Positions 52,966 through 64,000 of a DNA stretch of 64,000 bases are shown one piece after another. The stretch lies in contig CM055753.1 of the NCBI GenBank assembly GCA_029465975.1, forward strand, positions 7,471,321-7,535,320, written 5' to 3'. The stretch comes from Dallia pectoralis (taxonomy: Eukaryota > Chordata > Actinopteri > Esociformes > Umbridae). The position numbers and the translations under genes are program-made. Position 1 is the first letter of the stretch, and each line of letters starts with the position of its first letter. The notes under the pieces were generated by a model that worked only from the letters and a program-made list of their open reading frames with translations, had not been told where the DNA came from and did not search any database.

Positions 52966-53906
52966 TCCATCCCTCTCCTCCTGTCAACCTTACGCACCCC
53001 TTTCTGCTTCTCCTTCTTCACGCCCCGTTTCCCTCTGTCTAGATCCCTCTCTTCTCTCTCATCTCTCTCTCTCTCCCCAGTTCGCTCACCCTATCTCCCT
53101 AAACCACTCTCTCTTCTCTCTCTTCTCTCTCTCTCTCTCTCTCAACACCCCCCCCACCCCCGCCCCCTGTCTTTCAGTTTTTTCCCCTCTCAGTGTCAGT
53201 GCTGCTGCCTGTCTCTTAGCAACAACTGCACACCCGTTAGAGCCCAGTGAGTGCCTTTCCACACACATCCATGGAGACACGTGCACACACACATGCGCAC
53301 GCACACGCGCGCGCGCACACACACACCCGCAAGCAGTGTCTGGGTCTCCCTTCGCTGAGTGTGTTACTGCAGTCCTGACGTAGAGGCCGATATACGTACA
53401 TGTCAAGTAATTTAAAATAGAAATACACTAGAACTTGAATGTGTGTAACCACTTAGGTTAATTAATACAATAAATATCCATATTGTCTGGCTCAGCTCAC
53501 TTCCATTCATTTCTTGCGCTAAAGAACATTTTCAGTTTTTCTTTCAGATGTGTGACAGATTCTCACGCCTGTTTTCTATAGCCAGTGGGGTTTCCATTGA
53601 ATTTTCGTAAATTTTGATTTTTCTTTGACTCAAATGTCAAGAGTGGAGAAAAAAGCTTTTTTAATATCAATATCAACACTTATACACTATAGACTCAATA
53701 CAGGTTAAACACCTACCGGCATCAAGTCCATGTGCATGTCGTTAATCAAACATACCGGTATATATTTTCTAAAGCCCTTAACTTAATCAGTTGTCACAAA
53801 GTGCTTTCACAAACACCCAGCCTAAAACGCAGTGATGATGCAGTGACTGGGGAACTTCCTGGTAGGGTGAAAACATAAGTACATTACCTTCTGGGCCACA
53901 TGTGTT

Positions 53907-54031
53907 TGCTTATACAGGTGACAAAGACAGAGACAACCAGGTGGACAGGAACAACCAGGTGGACTAGGACAGAGACAACCTGGTTGTTCCTGTCCACCTG
54001 GTTGTCTCTGTCTTTGTCACCTGTATAAGCA
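53907..54031. repeat. Perfect 54-bp inverted repeat with 17-nt loop
   Basis: The arm 53907-53960 is the exact reverse complement of 53978-54031, with 53961-53977 between. The arms contain ACAGGTGACAAAGACAGAGA and CAACCAGGTGGACAGGAACA. Neighbouring sequence to 54110 repeats parts of the arm in direct orientation. Confidence 0.97.
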
Positions 54032-54679
54032 GGTGGACAGGAACAACCAGGTGGACTAGGACAGAGACAATCAGATAGACAAAGACACGGATGACCAGGT
54101 GGACAGTGGGTATTAACAGCAGGAACCATCAGGCAGCATCTAGATCACAACAGGAAAACTTTGGACAAGGACAGCTAGTAGTCACCCGGTCTGGGAGCGC
54201 TGGCGTGTTTTCAGGTCCCTCTAATATTCCCCAGGACAACCAAGAAAATTGAAAAGTATGGTTGATGTCAGTTTTCTCCCACACGGTGATGGAAATCTGT
54301 TGCTGTTTTAAAGTCCATTATGTCTTCATGGTTCCAGCTTAAGTTCTGTCCTGCAACTCTATTCAGAAAGAAGACTGTACCTTTGAACTTGCCTTTCCAA
54401 TGGTCTTTGTACGGGGGGGCTGGCAGTCATTTTAAAATAATGATAACCCTACACAGAGCATGTGTAGTTTATGTAATTTCTTAAGCCACACTTGACCCCC
54501 TCACTGATTTAAGGGGGAGTACATCTGTTATTTCTTTTGGGAGAAAAATCACATATAAATATTATAAGTCAGTTGGGTTGGCGCCCCCTGGTGGATGATA
54601 TCAGTAACTAGTGGAAGTCTCTAAGCTGACTAGTAACAGATTCAGAATATCATGTTTCCGTTTATCAGATTTTATGCGT

Positions 54680-54760
54680 TTGCTTTATTTTCATCCTGGC
54701 CCCTGTGGGAATCAAACCCACAATACTGGCGTTGTAAGTGACCTGGTCTGTCAAGGTGAT
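54680..54760 (-). mobile_element. Truncated tRNA-derived SINE (HpaI-like)
   Basis: On the minus strand, CACTTACAACGCCAGTATTG, GGGTTTGATTCCCAC and AGGGGCCAGGATGAAAAT follow the order of the salmonid HpaI SINE around its B box. The A-box half is missing. Confidence 0.6.
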
Positions 54761-54969
54761 TTATAATCAATTAACATGGCTACAAACTGCCTGTAGTTTG
54801 AAACCATTGGGCTCTGCAGTGCTCCAGAGTTGGCAATTGCTCATCTTCCAGTGCCCGCAATTGTAGCCAGAGATCTTGTTCTGTGTCAGACTCAGACTCT
54901 CGTCAACGAGGCGTTTCCTAACCGAGTACTGAGGACCCCCAGCTGAGGCACAGATTTGTTCTATTCTAG

Positions 54970-55018
54970 CACACACATCCACACACACACATCCACACAC
55001 ACACACACACACACACAC
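54970..55018 (+). repeat. (CA)n microsatellite
   Basis: CA run with TCCACACACACA interruptions. Confidence 0.9.
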
Positions 55019-55879
55019 GTGATCCTACTGATCGGCGCATCTGACGACGCACAAGCCACCTGGTCCAATCTGAGCTGATGTTTGGTTGCCATGGTGAGCG
55101 GCTTTAACTGATTGGTTATGAATGACAGGTGGGGGTGTTCAATAGGCCGACGGGTTTAGGAAGTGTTTTTTGATTCGCCAGCCGGCTCGTCGTGTTTGAA
55201 TAACCCCCCGTGGAGAGACGAAGCTGTGTGACGAATACTGAGTATGTGTTTGTCTGTGTATGTGAATACGTGTGTAAATGTGTGCATATATTTTAGCCGT
55301 TCGAATGTGTGTCCGTGTGTGAACGTGTGATTAGAACTTCCATTTAAAGGTTTGACCTTTTCCTCTGTCTGGTCGGAAGTATTGAGCTGTATGGAGCTTG
55401 TATCTGGTCACGGGGACTTCAGCACTCAGGTGTGGTTATGTATACTGTCCCTGTGGCATCCAGAGACATGGCAGAAACTGGTTGAATATATAGTAAGAAT
55501 TTATTCTGCTGGGAGTAACGAAAATAAAACTGGTTTCAGTGGCAGTTATGAGAACAATTTGATGGATATTTTGATGTAGAAAGTTGATGACCAAAATATT
55601 TAGAATTCAATGTTGTACTCTTTACGGTCATCTTTGGAAAGTGTCTTGGCATTACTGCTAAACTGGGCCCGTCTACAAAATGTCCCCTTTCAGTTTAGTG
55701 TAAACCATGCTTCCAGATCAGAAACCTTGCAACTTGGATGAGATCTCAATTCATGAAAACAGTGCATTAAAGAGACTGCCCAGGAAGACTATTATCTACT
55801 GGAAACATCTAGCAGTCGTAACATTTTAAGATTCATGACAAATAAAAAACATATAATAAGGTGTGTATTTGCTGGCCTA

Positions 55880-56072
<193 letters not shown>

Positions 56073-56519
56073 GAGAGAGAGAGTCAAACATGCATTATAT
56101 GAGAAAATGAGTAAAGAGAAAAAGAGGGGGGGCTGTGGTAGAGTGTGAACAGAACACTGGGGTGAAGAGCAGCCTGTCATATCTATAGTGTGTGTGTGTG
56201 TGTGGTGTGTGTGTGTGTGTGTGTGTGTAACCGTATGTGGCCCAGTATATATTTATATTTGTCTTTATCTATTCCTTACTCTGGTGGCACTCCTCCTCCC
56301 CCCTCTCTTCCCTTTCTCCCTCATCTCTGTGAATTTGCTCTCTAACTCCCTCTCTTTCTCTATTTCTCTCTGTCAATCTCACTCTCTCATTCTATAATCA
56401 GAGCCATATGTTGGAGTGGAATTCTGTCTGACAATGGACATAGTTTTGTTTGTGTGTGGTTTTTAAGTTCCAATTTCATTCTTTTTTGCCTTTTCATTTC
56501 AACCACTTACTGTGGTCCC

Positions 56520-56800
56520 TATTCCTTCATCCCCCCATCACCCTATATATCTATTCCTCTACCCGCTCTACATATCTCCATCACACCCTATATCTCTCCC
56601 TCCCTCCATCACACCCTATATCTCTATCCCTCAACCCTACTCTATATCCCTCTATCACTCTATATCTACATTCCTCCACCCCACTCTACATCTCTCTATC
56701 TCATCTCTCCATCTCTCTATCCCTCTATCAATCTATATCTATATCCCTCCACCCCACTCTACATCTCTCTATCTCATCTCTCCATTTTCTCTCCCCCTAT
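56520..56800 (+). repeat. Degenerate pyrimidine-rich repeat
   Basis: Loose repeats of CACCCTATATCTCT and CTCTACATCTCTCTATC; overlapping ORFs are low-complexity. Confidence 0.75.
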
Positions 56801-57814
56801 CTATGTATTTCTCACTATCTCCATGTGTCTGTATCACCATATCACACCAAACTCAATCTAAGCTCCATTCAGTATTTATATGCCTTCCTCTGCTGGTTAA
56901 TGACAACATATTTATATGTTAGCCTTTTCATGTGTGTGTAACCTCTTCTCTCTCTCCCCTCTAGGAGCGATGGGCAACAGAGGGCAGCAACCGTGTAACA
57001 CAGTAGTGTGTGTGTCCCGTGTGTGTGTCCTGTTTGTGTGTACTGTGTGTGTGTGTGGGTGGAATGTGCTGCCATACTGGTGATCCAATGATCCGCAACA
57101 GACAGTCAGAACCAGACCACAGGATACACGCCTCTGACCACATAGTGCAACACATGAAAACAGGTAAATGACTAAATTGGAAGGTAAATGTGTCTTAAAT
57201 GTTCCAACAACTTATTAATAATTACAGAGTAACAAGAGACGATTTTAAAAACATTGTCCACTTAGAGTTGGTCTGTGGGTCAAAGTCTGCACCTCTCTCA
57301 CTGATGAAGAACAGCCTCTGCTACAGCCCAAGGCTTTAAACCCCTCCCCACTAAATACAGCAAATATGAGAAGATAAACATACTGTTGATTTTTGTATAA
57401 TCGATTTAGAGATAAGACATTTGCGTCGTGAATGTTTCCTTCTAAGGGCAATTGGGGAGCTCTGCCGAGCCACGCCGCTTATAAGGTTTTTAGTGACATC
57501 CCCCCGTGTGCAACCACATCTTATTGATGAACCTGCTCGCAAAACAAACACAACAACATCTTTCAAAAGACATTTGTCATCATCTAAAACAACACCTTTC
57601 ACTAGATCTACTGCCAGAAGACATTTTTCTCTTTGAATGTCTTTCCATGTAGCCTCGACCAGTGTCCAGTGCACAACTTCCCCCAACGGATGTGCTGAAC
57701 AAACATACTGAACCAAAGATTTCACCCACCTTATATCAAATAATTACCTTGTTTTGTCCCAAGTAAGTCGGTCTGTCGCCAACTGAATAAGTATTGAAGT
57801 ACAGTCAGGGAAGT

Positions 57815-58395
57815 ATCAGACTGGGGAGGTGTCTGACTGGGGAGGTGTCTGACTGGGGAGGTGTCAGACTGGGGAGGTATCAGACTGGGGGGTATCAGAC
57901 TGGGGAGGTATCAGACTGGGGAGGTATCAGACTGGGGGTATCAGACTGGGGGTAGACTGGGGAGGTATCAGACTGGGGGTATCAGACTGGGAGGTATCAG
58001 ACTGGGAGGTATCAGACTGGGGAGGTATCAGACTGGGGAGGTAGGGGAGGTATCAGACTGGGAGGTATCAGACTGGGGAGGTGTCAGACTGGGGAGGTGT
58101 CAGACTGGGGAGGTGTCAGACTGGGGAGGTATCAGACTGGGGAGGTGTCAGACTGGGGAGGTGTCAGACTGGGGAGGTATCAGACTGGGAGGTATCAGAC
58201 TGGGAGGTATCAGACTGGGAGGTATCAGACTGGGGAGGTATCAGACTGGGGAGGTGTCAGACTGGGGAGGTGTCAGACTGGGGAGGTGTCAGACTGGGGA
58301 GGTGTCAGACTGGGGAGGTGTCAGACTGGGGAGGTGTCAGACTGGGGAGGTGTCAGACTGGGGAGGTATCACACTGGGGAGGTATCAGACTGGCT
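57815..58395 (+). repeat. 15-16 bp minisatellite, about 37 copies
   Basis: Unit GGGGAGGTGTCAGACT or GGGGAGGTATCAGACT with one-base length variants. Confidence 0.95.
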
Positions 58396-58991
58396 GAATT
58401 AAACTGGTAGATCGGGTCATGGAGACAGCAAGGTCTAAACTAGTTGTATCTACTGCTACTAATATCAAGCTGGATTTCTCCAAATATATTAAATTCCGAC
58501 AAACTCACTTACACACGATTTAACTCAATGCATAATATAATTGGTGCCATGACTTGGATGGGGTTTGTTCCAGAACGCCAAAAAGCCTGGCAGACTCTGA
58601 CATTAGCATATTCAAATAACACATTGTCCTCAGACTGATGACAGTGTGGGGTCAGCAGTGTGTACTTGGGGTGAACGAACTGTTTACATTTAAATAATTG
58701 TGCTTCGGACTAATCCAAACCTCATCCCTTGAATTGAACAGCACTTTGATTGTCTGGTGAAATCTCATGTAAGGGCTACTTTGAACTCCAATCTTTCTGT
58801 CTGGTCAGGTCAGTGAATCCCTGGACAGAGGCCTGTGACAAAAGAGGAACACGCACACAGACGGAGAGAGAGACAACGCTCCTTCGCCTTGTCTAACAGG
58901 ATTGCCGGGACACTAGACTTTGCAACGCCCTCTGTGACATCACTGTGACATCACTGTGACATCACTGTGACATCACCGTCACCCCCGGTGG

Positions 58992-61900
58992 ATGAGCCGC
59001 CTGTCTGGACGCCTGCGTTCCGGGGCAGGGGGGGGCGTGGGGTGTGGCGGGGCCGCTGTGGCCGAGGACCAGGGGTGTGAGGGGGGGCTGGCGGCGTGGG
59101 GGAGGGAGAGGGCAGCTGGGCTTCAGCAGGGGGTCACCGTGGATCCCAGTGCCGAGGCTGGAGCTCAGGGGACCCTTGACCTTTCACCCCTGCCCTCCCC
59201 GTCGCCCACCTCCCTGGCCAACGGTCTTCACCTGCTCAGGAGGCCGGGCCTTGGAACGCGACGCCGCAGGCAGCTGGAGACGCACACGTACACACACGCC
59301 GATGCTCTGACACACACGCCGGGCCAGACGGAGGTCATAGATATGCAGATGCACACGGACGTCCTGGTGAGCACACGTGTGGAGACGTGCACGGACGCTC
59401 ACACACACACGCGACCTAACACACACTCGGACATGGTTGGTCCGGAGCTGGCCAGAAATGTATCACCAGAGACTCACACCAGATCACCTCAGCGACAGGC
59501 TCTTCTGCCTGTCAATCATCCAGCCTTCACCAATCAGCAAGCTGCTTTCTCCACCTGCAGCTCAGCTCCTCCAAACTCTGCTAATATAGACATGCCCCCG
59601 ACCATTAGCCCTGCCCCTATTGCTTCAACTCCTCTTGATCTCTCTAAACCTTCAAGAGCAATTGGTGCCAGTCCTGTTGGTCCTTCTCTTATTAGAGCCT
59701 GCCCAGATACTTCTGTTAGTGGCCCGACCCTTATAGACCTGCCTCCTGCCCCAGTTGAAGCAGAAAGGAAGTATGCCCTTCGTAGCTCTGGTCGACCTCG
59801 CTTCCCCTGCCAGCTACGCAAGTCTTCTCGTATTCGCCGATCCACAGAGGATGGCGAGAGGAGGGGTGGGAGTGAGAGAGAGATGGAGGAGGAAGATGAG
59901 GAAGAAGAGAAAGAAAGAGTGGGTATAAATATGAAATTAGAGCGCCCAAGAGTGGAGGAGTGTTTACCTGCAGCCTCCAAGACTGCAGACCCACCTTTAC
60001 CTGTGACACCTCTCCCCTTACCACGCCCCATCTCTCATTTCATCCCCCAACCATCACCCAAACCCAGAACTTCACCCAAACCTCAGCCCAGACCTTCAAC
60101 TAATGCCAAGCCAAAAGCCCAGCCCAGGCCATCAATGAAAGCCTTGCCCAAACCCATGCCAAGATCACTAACCAATCCCAGACCTGCAACAAGCCTCTCG
60201 CCTTGTCCCCTGGCCTATACCGAGCCCCGGACAACAGTGAAGGAGGAGCCAGAACATCGAGCTACTCCCACCAAAAAACGTCACGGCCGGTTTGTTGGGG
60301 TAAGTTACAGGACACTATTTAACACATATAAAGTAATTACGTCACCATGCCATCATTTATCATTCCCTAACCGGCCAGAAGATTTCAGCCAAAGTCATGT
60401 TCGTTTGTGTTTCCCAGGTGCGGCGTATTGTGGTGAAGGTCGCTCGTATCCCGGTCAACCTCAGCCGACGCCAAAAGAGCTACAAGATCTCCTCCATGGA
60501 GACCGTGGAAAAGGGCGCGACAGTTGGCGACGGCGGAGTGGAGGGAGGCGACGGAGGAGCGGCGGTGGTCAGGGAGCCGACTGCGCTCCTGCGCATGAAG
60601 AACAACGGGAAAAGTGTGATGGTCATGTTTCCACCCGGGGAACTCCCGGTGATCCTTAAACGTCGCCGCGGCCGACCTCCCAAACAGATTGTACCCGGCG
60701 CGACAGATAAAACCACCGGTGTGAATCCGGCTGTTGTCGGTGGCAACGGCGAGCCCAAGAAACCCCGCCGACGCCGGCGGGCCAAGCTCCCCTCTCCGCA
60801 ACCCTCGTACGTGAACGACACCAACGACGTAAAAGCGGAGTACGGTGACGTCCTGTCCAAGCTGGCCTTCCTCAACCGCCAACCGCCGGCCACTGGGCGC
60901 TGCTCGCCACCACGCTGCTGGACGCCCAGCGAACCGGACAGCTTTCACATACCGTCGGATAACCCCGGGATCTCAGCGCTGCTCCACCGACTCACAGGGT
61001 TCAGACGCAGAGGGGGTAGGGGGGGAGGCATGGGGGCCAGGGGAGGTGGTGGGGCTGGGCCTGGGGGTGCCGGGGGCGATGGCTTCAAGAGCTCCTTCAG
61101 TGATTTCTTTGAGACAATCGGGAAGAAAAGGAAAGCAACGTCAGATCTGGGGTTGGTAAAGAAACGAAGAAAGGGTGGAGGAGGCAGGGGGGGCGGGGTT
61201 GTTGGTGCAGATATGGGGGTTAGGTGTGAGGGGGGGAAGCTGGTGAGGAAGCGACGCTCGCGTAAGAACGGGTTTCTTAAGGGGGAGATAGAGGGACAGC
61301 TGGAGCAAGACTGGTCTAACGGGGGAGGCTCCTGGGGGGAGGAGGGGGGTGCTGAGAGGGAGAGAGAATTAGTTGTATACCAGGCCTGTGGTTCTCCAAG
61401 AGGGGGCTTCCCATCCTGTGATGGGGGGAAAGGAGGTTCTTACAACAGCCCGGGGGGCAGCAGGGGACATGGAGTTGGAGATGAGGTGCAGGGTTTGTTC
61501 GCTGGATATTTCCGCTCCCTGCTTGACTCTGATGACTCCTCCGACCTCCTGGACATCTCCTCCTCTCGCCCCGACCCCAGGAAACCTCCTCTTGCCCCAG
61601 GCTATGACTCCTCTGGCTCTGCCCCTGGCCCCGGCCCTCGCTGGTCCCCAGGCTACGACTCATCCGGCTCTGCCCCTGGCCCTCGGTGGTCCCCAGGCTT
61701 CCCAAAGCGTAGCCCCAAAGGAGACTCAAGGGAGAACCCTACCCAAGCCATGCCCTTTTCCTCCTCGACCTCCTCGACCTCCAGACCTCCCTACAGCTAC
61801 ATGTCCCAGAACTCCCCCACCACCTCCTCCTTTCCAAAGTCCACGCCTCCATCACTCTCGCTGTCCCGCTCACCCAGCTCCCCTCATCCCTCCTCTTATG

Positions 61901-63478
61901 GACCCTACCCCTCCGGCTATTCCTCCTCCTCTCCAGCGGGGGGCAGCGCAGCCCCGCAAAGACCCACCGACTGCAGTTTTGCAGCCTATGGGGCAGCAGG
62001 GCCGGGTAAGGCCTCCACGGCAAACCCCGTGGGCCAGGGTTCGATGGGATATTCCGGCTTCGCTAAGCGGGGTTATGGGGGCTACTCCGGGCAGGTTGGA
62101 CCATCCTCTCCAAGTGGAGGGGGTTACATGGCAATGGCCAAAAACAGCCCGTTCAGCTCCTCTTCGCCAGAGGCCTACAGACACTATCAGTCTAGCCAGT
62201 GGAACTACAGGTGAGCCTTGCCAAAACTGCAACTAAACCTAAAAAACTGAAACTAAACTATTAACCACCTGATCATCTGGGGGTGTCTGTGCGAGATACA
62301 TTAGACGATGTGGAGATTGGACAGTGTAGTTCTCTTAGCTAGCGTTTGGTGTTGTTGGCCTTGCTGAAAGTGATCCTCTGAACTGTGTGAATTCTGTGTG
62401 TGTACGTTGCAGGCAGAGTGGATGGGCCGGAGAAAGTCTGGGTCACCACTATACAGGAGGTTACAATGACTACGTCACCCCAGGACCCAGCGAGCCCAAA
62501 GACATCCTGGACATCTCCAACTACACCCCCCAGAAGGCCAAGCGACAACCCTTCCTTGAAAGCCTGTCAGAGTCCTCCTCTGACTCCTCCCACTTTGGAG
62601 TCACTGGGAAAGGAGGCGGGGGCAGTGGTGGATGTGGGGGCGGGGGCTCTGGTTCTGTTGGCGGGGGGGCTTACAGGCAGAGCGCTGGGAGGGAATGTAT
62701 GCCTATTATTGGAGAGGGAGGTCAAGGTCAGTCCAGCCTATCAAGTCTGGAGAAGCTAATGATGGATTGGCACGAGAGTGCCTCAGGCCCCTCCTACAAC
62801 TGGAGCCAGAATGTTCTCTTTCAGGGGCAGGGGAAGCCTGGCCGGGGGCGCAGGAAACGTAACGTTGCTGATGCACTAACAGAGAAGGATGTGGGTGGCG
62901 GTCCAGGAGCAGGGCCCACCCCTGACTCTCCCACCAGCCCCCCAGGCCAACCCCACGTCACAACCCAGAGCACTGGCGCCAAACGCAGCGGGGTGGGGGG
63001 GCGGCAGACCAGGGGGGCACGGGGAGGCAGGGGAAGGCTGTCGCCATCCCTTAGAGAGCGGCCCCCAGGTGGGAAGAAGGGCAAGACTACTGGAAGCGGG
63101 AATGCTGCTCAGGGAGGGTTATTCCAGGAAGGCCTCGACTACTACAGTGGAGACAGCAGCAGCCTCTCCCCCCTACCTACCCCAGCCTCACACCTCGGCT
63201 ACCCCTCCGAGTCCTGTGACTACCCCTCCCAGTCCCCTTACTCCGCCCACCCTTCCACCCCATCCTCCGAGGAGCACTACACAGCGCTCTTCCCGGGCGA
63301 GGCCTCCTCGTCCTCTCTCTCCCCGGGAATGACCTCTACGGCGTCCTCCTATCCTCTCAAACCGTCTCCTGCTCCGCAGCCCTACCACCAAGCCATCCCC
63401 CTTCTGCCCCACCCTCCTCCTTCTCCCCCTCCTGCTCCCCATCGCCACGGTTACTGCCCCACTGTGGAACGGCACTGA
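58992..63478 (+). CDS. ahdc1: AT-hook DNA-binding protein Ahdc1 (Gibbin), frame broken at 3' end
   Basis: Large nuclear chromatin-associated protein. Exons 58992-60299, 60418-62210 and 62413-63478 join in phase to 1388 residues. Conserved blocks: RKYALRSSGRPRFPC, VRRIVVKVARIPVNLSRR, LLRMKNNGKSVMVMFPPGEL, the AT-hook KRRRGRPPKQ (about residue 519), YGDVLSKLAFLNRQ, RCSPPRCWTPSEPDS, SFSDFFETIGKKRK, KRRSRKNG, YFRSLLDSDDSSDLLD, ILDISNYTPQKAK, GQSSLSSLEKLMMDW, YNWSQNVLFQ, a second AT-hook KPGRGRRKRN, and LDYYSGDSSSLSPLP. All match human AHDC1 in order. An in-frame TGA at 58968 supports ATG 58992. The N-terminal 250 residues are diverged and partly encoded by CA-rich DNA. The TGA at 63476 is premature: conserved sequence continues one frame away. 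Confidence 0.92.
60300..60417 (+). other. ahdc1: Short intron inside ahdc1 coding region
   Basis: 118 bp, GTAAGT donor and TTTCCCAG acceptor. Retention would shift the frame and stop at 60659, while splicing joins HGRFVG to VRRIVVK exactly where the human protein is continuous. Confidence 0.88.
62211..62412 (+). other. ahdc1: Second intron inside ahdc1 coding region
   Basis: 202 bp, CTACAG|GTGAGC donor and ACGTTGCAG acceptor. Splicing (phase 2) links QWNYR to QSGWAG and on to the conserved ILDISNYTPQK block. Confidence 0.85.
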
Positions 63479-64000
63479 GCCCCCCCCATCGTAACCCGGC
63501 GAACGTCTCCAAGGACCATTTCCCCTCCCAGTATGATTCTCCCAACTACTGTAGCTCCCCCTACTGGTACGGAGGGGCATCGCACAGCGGCAGTCCAAGT
63601 CCCCAGACTAACCAGCACGGCACTCCACACGGAAACGCGCACAGCAACACGCCCATACACACTAATGTCAACCCCCACACGAGCCCTGGCAGTCACCCTC
63701 ACACAAACACACACCCACACGCTAACGCGCACACACACGCCAACAACCCACATGCTAATCTGAGCTCGCACGCCCCGCACACCAGCATGAGCCCGCACGC
63801 ACATGCCAACCCACACGCCAGCGCGCACCTCCACTCAAACCCCAACCATCACATACACCCCCACCCCAACCTGCACACCAACCCCACCCTGCACACGAGC
63901 CCCCACTCCAACCCCGCCCACCCCCACTCCAACCCCGCCCCACCCCCACCCTAGCCTCTCCCCACACACTCACCCTAACCTCTCCCCTCACCCCCACTCT
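63479..64000 (+). pseudogene. ahdc1: ahdc1 C-terminal coding continuation in shifted frames
   Basis: From about 63475 the frame one base back reads NPANVSKDHFPSQYDSPNYC then SSPYWYGG, which corresponds to human AHDC1 HYDSPS...YWYPPG. It continues as a His/Asn/Pro-rich tail (PHANAHTHANNPH-like) to a TAG at 63952. A further one-base shift near 63940 lets the same composition (SLSPHTHPNLSPHPHS) run to the window end. So the true C-terminus is longer, and the annotation here is broken by one-base changes. These may be assembly errors. Confidence 0.75.

Noticed and set aside
51487..53383. ORFs of 587, 617 and 378 residues on + and up to 306 on -
   Set aside because: All run over the 38-bp pyrimidine minisatellite; open frames in all phases reflect composition, with no domain, splice pattern or start context.

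Overview
The window looks like nuclear DNA of a ray-finned fish. All real genes lie on the + strand, have many exons with GT-AG introns, and encode vertebrate proteins. Long (TG)n/(CA)n microsatellites and minisatellites fill the introns. Several dispersed repeats resemble ones I know from salmonids and other teleosts (about 10334-10570, 42815-43000, 44265-44345, 54680-54760), so a salmoniform or esociform fish is my best guess; this rests on memory, not on a search.

Layout: (1) 826-3198 is the 3' half of matn1 (matrilin-1): EGF domain, second vWA domain and coiled coil, with a U12-type AT-AC intron at 3050-3148. (2) 5170-11259 is a complete sestrin gene, best sesn2, with 11 coding exons adding up to 562 residues. 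Its last intron holds a dead Tc1-like transposon and a salmonid-type repeat. (3) About 12950-35060 is a Src-family kinase gene, fgr (called yrk in birds): a probable non-coding first exon ending at 13158, a 13 kb first intron full of tandem repeats and transposon remnants, and coding exons from 26618 to 34618. It carries two tandem alternative exons (29341-29505 and 29684-29839) that follow the FynB/FynT exon 7 scheme. (4) About 35500 to the window end is ahdc1 (AT-hook protein, Gibbin): a probable CpG-rich 5' exon ending at 36097, a 22 kb stretch of intron made largely of minisatellites, and coding exons from 58992. The ahdc1 frame is broken near 63475 and again near 63940, while conserved sequence continues in other frames.

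The four genes form a conserved vertebrate neighbourhood (human 1p35-p36 carries AHDC1, FGR, SESN2 and MATN1) rather than one pathway: cartilage matrix, leucine and oxidative stress sensing to mTORC1, non-receptor tyrosine kinase signalling, and chromatin regulation.

The points most worth following are the fgr exon pair, which would switch the glycine-loop cysteine on or off; a minisatellite in fgr that copies the exon 9 splice donor 15 times; several introns with (CA)n at the donor and (TG)n at the acceptor; and non-consensus residues in sesn2. No bacterial, viral, CRISPR or rRNA/tRNA gene was found.
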